64,000 bases of DNA from Gammaproteobacteria bacterium. GTDB lineage: Bacteria > Pseudomonadota > Gammaproteobacteria > DSM-16500. Position numbers and translations under genes: made by a program. This document shows positions 61,056 to 64,000 of the stretch, one piece after another. Position 1 is the first letter of the stretch; every line of letters starts with the position of its first letter. Below the pieces are notes generated by a model. That model ran no database searches and was not told where the DNA came from. It saw nothing but the letters and a program-made list of their open reading frames with translations. The stretch is taken from NCBI GenBank assembly GCA_013816845.1, contig JACDDU010000002.1, positions 310,001-374,000 of the forward strand, in the 5' to 3' direction.

Positions 61056-62618
61056 TTATTGCAAATAATCGTTCAATAAAACCAAAAATACGCCATTTGT
61101 CCATCCAAAACCAATAACGTTTACTTTATAGCCGACTTGGACATGGGTTTTAGCTGTTTGTGATTCTACATCATATTTTTCATGAATCGTTTTATCATGA
61201 TTAAAATTTTTAACAATCATATGAATATATTTACGCGAAAGACGATGGGCAAGATCTTTAAAACCATATCGGTTTAAACCTTCTATCGTAATCAATTGAA
61301 GAGGGGCCCAACCATAAGGGGAATCCCATTGGGCACCCGTGTTGTAGGGACTAGAGACGATACCGCCTTGCCTTTCGAAATGGTGTAAATTCGCGGCAAC
61401 TTTTTTCGCTTGATGGCGCGATGCAGCACCCGTCCATAAGGGATAAAATGAAGTAGCATAAATGTAAGTGGATTGACGCTTTTGTTTAAAATTGTAATCG
61501 AAATAAAATCCCTGGGCTTCGTTCCAAAAATACTGATTGATATGACGCAGCCGTAGGGCTGCTTTTTTCTCCCAATATTTTGCCTCGTTAGTTTTCTTTA
61601 AGGTTAAAGCAATCCAGGCCAAATCTTTTTCTGCTTTATATAACAAACTGTTTAATTCTACCGGTGCAAAATCGGTCGTTGCTGCGCTAAAAATCCCAAA
61701 TCGATTGGATGTATCAAAACCAGACTCGCGCATAGCCCGATCACTTTTATAGAAGTTATGATTAAGACTGACTGTAAAAGGTGGATTTTTGGAAGGAGAA
61801 AGATAAGTCTTGCCTATTTTGGGATGCGTCTTAAAATATTGTAAAATTTTAGCGTAGTAATCCTGAGCGGAATCATCGAGTTCTGGCACAGGACCATGGC
61901 TGAAGTCATAGTATCGCGCAAGCGTTGCGTGATTGAATCGGTGCGGTTTGACAGTCCATAATTGATAATCTTTACGTGCATAGTGATAAGCTTTGGCAAG
62001 CCAAGGTAAATCAGGCAGTGCAGACTGATAAACCGCGCGTATCATGGAAGTTAAAAACGGTGGTTGGGAGCGAGATAGATAGTAAGTTCGATTGGCATTT
62101 AATATTGCTCCGTAATGATCAATTTCAAAAAAGAAATTTTCGACCATGCCCCGGGCTAATTCTAATTTCTTTGCCTTAATTAATCCGCGAATAATAAAAT
62201 AACTATCCCATCCATACATTTCATTAAACATCCCACCGGGGATGACATAAGGATTAGGTAAATACAGCAAGCCATCGGGGTAAATATTCTTTACATCGAC
62301 TTGACCCAAACGATTAATCTTTTGGGGTAATCGTTTGATAATAAGTGAGCAATGCGTTTTGAGCTTTTGAACGGCTGCAGGAATGGGAAAATCTTTTGGA
62401 AAATAAAGTAAAAAGTTTTGATGGGTTTTAGGATCGACTAAACTTTTGCATTCGTGCATCGAGCGAGTTAATTCTTTCCAACTGGCTGCAATATAATTGA
62501 GAGTTGGTCTGGTCTCTTCTTGAGTAGGATGATGCGAAGTTGCAATGGCCCAAGCAGCGGGGGTTAGCCATAGTGAGCATAGTAAGAAAAAGAACAAATG
62601 TCTGGTGTAAGTCAGCAT
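61056..62618 (-). CDS. treA: Periplasmic alpha,alpha-trehalase (GH37)
   Basis: Hydrolyses trehalose into two glucose molecules in the periplasm; 520 residues, family-typical. A signal peptide ends at residue 24 (LWLTPAAWA). The first trehalase signature PGGMFNEMYGWDSYFI and the second QWDSPYGWAPLQ are complete. Catalytic Asp302 lies in RESGFDTSNRFG and catalytic Glu480 in IHEKYDVES, as in E. coli TreA. Several extra basic residues are spread on the surface. Convergent with the preceding unknown gene and 140 bases from the divergent LuxR-type gene, so the two may share control. Confidence 0.96.
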   Translation of the reverse strand: MLTYTRHLFFFLLCSLWLTPAAWAIATSHHPTQEETRPTLNYIAASWKELTRSMHECKSLVDPKTHQNFLLYFPKDFPIPAAVQKLKTHCSLIIKRLPQKINRLGQVDVKNIYPDGLLYLPNPYVIPGGMFNEMYGWDSYFIIRGLIKAKKLELARGMVENFFFEIDHYGAILNANRTYYLSRSQPPFLTSMIRAVYQSALPDLPWLAKAYHYARKDYQLWTVKPHRFNHATLARYYDFSHGPVPELDDSAQDYYAKILQYFKTHPKIGKTYLSPSKNPPFTVSLNHNFYKSDRAMRESGFDTSNRFGIFSAATTDFAPVELNSLLYKAEKDLAWIALTLKKTNEAKYWEKKAALRLRHINQYFWNEAQGFYFDYNFKQKRQSTYIYATSFYPLWTGAASRHQAKKVAANLHHFERQGGIVSSPYNTGAQWDSPYGWAPLQLITIEGLNRYGFKDLAHRLSRKYIHMIVKNFNHDKTIHEKYDVESQTAKTHVQVGYKVNVIGFGWTNGVFLVLLNDYLQ

Positions 62619-62761
62619 TTAATGCGATACCCTAAATAGATTAGCTTCTACACTAAATAAAATACTTACAAAAAAATACCGTGAAATCACTGTATGGTAG
62701 TTTTTAAATAACTCATATAAGAACAAACTTTGCTTAATTTTTATTAATTAAGATAAAAAAA

Positions 62762-63526
62762 ATGCAACTGCAAGACAATCATTTCTTTTATACCGCATCC
62801 CCGCTGGTGCGTGAGATTTGCGCGCCCTTGGCCAAGTTAAATATTAATCATTTTTCATTCACCAAATCTTATACATCGGGTAAAAGAATTTATCTTACAA
62901 CGCATGTATCGCTGCTTCATCATTATTTTTTAGATGAATTGTATCTGATTGGCAACTGCGAAAATAATCCGAGTGGTTATCAAGAGCAAACCTTGCTGTG
63001 GTCAACCCTGCCCAAGCAACAATTGTTTCAGCATGAGCGTAATTTGGGACTTATGGATGGGATATTTGTGATACGTCCCGCGGAAAATTTTACGGAATTT
63101 TTTAATTTCTCAACTACCCTTAAAAATTGCCATGTCATTAATATTTTTATGACACATTACGATGTCTTTAAAAATTTTATTCCGTATTTTAAAGAAAAAG
63201 CAGCGAGCATTATTCGTGAAGCAGAGCGTCATCATCTTATTCTTCCCTTCCATTCAAATTCACTTAATCAAAAAAATGCAATTGTTCTACCTGAACCTGA
63301 ACTTAATGGGTTATTTATAAAAAATAAGATTCGCTTATCTCGCCAGCAATCTCAATGTGCTTTTCATTTGTTAAAAGGTAAATCCACTAAGTCCATTGCT
63401 AAAGCCCTCAATCTGTCCCCGCGTACTATTGAAACATACATTAATAATATGAAAATTAAGTTAGCGGTTAACAATAAAACTGAATTACTGATTGAACTTG
63501 CGGGTGGAACGAAATTTGGAAATTAA
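62762..63526 (+). CDS. LuxR-family transcriptional regulator
   Basis: A 254-residue regulator. Residues 185-250 form the LuxR/GerE HTH: LSRQQSQCAFHLLKGKSTKS, IAKALNLSPRTIETYINNMK, then IKLAVNNKTELLIELA; key Thr-Ile-Glu-Thr-Tyr-Ile of the recognition helix is present. The N-terminal 180 residues look like a PAS/autoinducer-type sensor (LNINHFSFTKSYTSGKRIYL, LGLMDGIFVIRPAENFTEFF), but the Trp/Tyr/Asp set that binds homoserine lactones cannot be identified, so the signal is unknown. This N-terminal type is common in Coxiella/Legionella relatives. Divergent from the trehalase gene. Confidence 0.88.
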   Translation: MQLQDNHFFYTASPLVREICAPLAKLNINHFSFTKSYTSGKRIYLTTHVSLLHHYFLDELYLIGNCENNPSGYQEQTLLWSTLPKQQLFQHERNLGLMDGIFVIRPAENFTEFFNFSTTLKNCHVINIFMTHYDVFKNFIPYFKEKAASIIREAERHHLILPFHSNSLNQKNAIVLPEPELNGLFIKNKIRLSRQQSQCAFHLLKGKSTKSIAKALNLSPRTIETYINNMKIKLAVNNKTELLIELAGGTKFGN

Positions 63527-63657
63527 GTACGCGCTCCTATAAAGAAAATAACTTCAGGCGCGAAAAATACTTATCTTTTTTTACCACTTGCGCTTCATCA
63601 ATCGTTCGGGCAGATTACTGATGGCTTTTTAAAATAATACTAAAAAGGAAATTTTTT

Positions 63658-64000
63658 ATGGATGCAAGACAAGGTCTGAGTCAAGATACAAGAAAGTATA
63701 TTTTTGAAAATGGATTAATGAAGCTTAACCCTCATTTTGGTGGGGCGCAAAATAATGTTCCTTCAACCGTAGCAGTTCCTTCCCAAGCATTAGCAATCGT
63801 ATCCTCCACGCAAGATATTCTAGCTTCAGGCATTCAAATGTCGGAGGCGACGAAGAATTCAATGGAGATTATGCAAGATCCAAGTTATGTCAACCAATTG
63901 CGAGCGACCGATGGCGGTACCATATTAGATGGTTTATCAGCGATTTTTAATCGCTATGAAGTTCCGATTGGTATGACCAATAAATTGTTAATGCTAACAG
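63658..64000 (+). CDS. Hypothetical protein, N-terminal part (cut by the window edge)
   Basis: An open frame from the ATG at 63658 (AAAAAGGA about ten bases upstream) continues off the window; 114 codons are visible. It starts MDARQGLSQDTRKYIFENGL, then a polar loop with PSTVAVPSQALAIVSSTQDI, MQDPSYVNQLRATDGGTIL and FNRYEVPIGMTNKLLML. No signal peptide or known domain is seen in this part; it looks helical and soluble. A function cannot be given from the fragment. Confidence 0.65.
   Translation, partial: MDARQGLSQDTRKYIFENGLMKLNPHFGGAQNNVPSTVAVPSQALAIVSSTQDILASGIQMSEATKNSMEIMQDPSYVNQLRATDGGTILDGLSAIFNRYEVPIGMTNKLLMLT

Noticed and set aside
1-64000. CRISPR arrays, tRNA or rRNA genes, intact transposons, prophage modules
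   Set aside because: None was seen on reading both strands; no regular repeat-spacer pattern, cloverleaf with CCA context, transposase or phage structural gene is present.

Overview
The window is AT-rich gammaproteobacterial chromosome. The mix of genes points to the Legionellales (Legionella, Coxiella, Aquicella or Berkiella-like), that is, an intracellular or protist/arthropod-associated lineage. The signs are a Legionella-type major outer membrane protein, an F-box/ankyrin protein, a second ankyrin protein, two large eukaryotic-type protein kinases, several host-factor-like proteins without known domains, and LuxR and S24-type regulators of the kind common in that order. No Dot/Icm genes, rRNA, tRNA, CRISPR array or intact insertion sequence is visible. 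The genus call is inference.

Layout. 0-9.7 kb: a PuuE-like deacetylase; a BlaI-type repressor coupled to an unusual BlaR1-like M56 protease that carries a lytic-transglycosylase domain in place of the usual penicillin sensor; an AAC(6')-like acetyltransferase; QueF; an ankyrin protein; an esterase. 9.9-17.3 kb: a tightly packed signalling operon (S24-like repressor, receiver protein, two short-chain dehydrogenases, histidine kinase) opposite a small protein with a full-length paralogue at 40.5 kb, followed by two unknown proteins. 17.6-28.4 kb: mostly housekeeping and envelope genes (alpha/beta hydrolase, PepP, major outer membrane protein, QueC, pirin, SIMPL protein, LysR regulator, PfkB-type kinase). 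28.7-41 kb: a kinase effector candidate, catalase HPII, an ATP-grasp protein, the F-box/ankyrin protein, a DMT exporter, a GNAT enzyme and a TraB/GumN-like protein. 41-45 kb: a peptide-natural-product locus. 45-64 kb: an NTF2-like protein, a small membrane protein, an SDR plus DMT transporter pair, a FadL-like porin, a frameshifted hybrid histidine kinase, a triple-repeat protein, a cysteine-rich lipoprotein, a 1293-residue kinase, a MerR regulator with a beta-propeller-like tail, periplasmic trehalase, a LuxR-type regulator and the start of a further gene cut by the window edge.

The most interesting system is at 42.5-44.9 kb on the minus strand: MFS transporter, then a 62-residue small protein, then a tetrapyrrole-methylase-fold enzyme. 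The enzyme strongly resembles the peptide-backbone N-methyltransferases of borosins (fungal OphMA, bacterial SonM), down to a Tyr-Arg-Tyr catalytic arrangement and a Tyr-Gly-His-Pro motif. The small protein has the length and helical leader expected of a separate (split) borosin precursor. This would be a borosin RiPP cluster in a Legionellales-like genome, with the transporter as candidate exporter.

Three reading-frame breaks (about 15.455, 15.800 and 50.955 kb) fall in two histidine kinase genes and one unknown gene. They are single-base events and could be either real decay or assembly errors.
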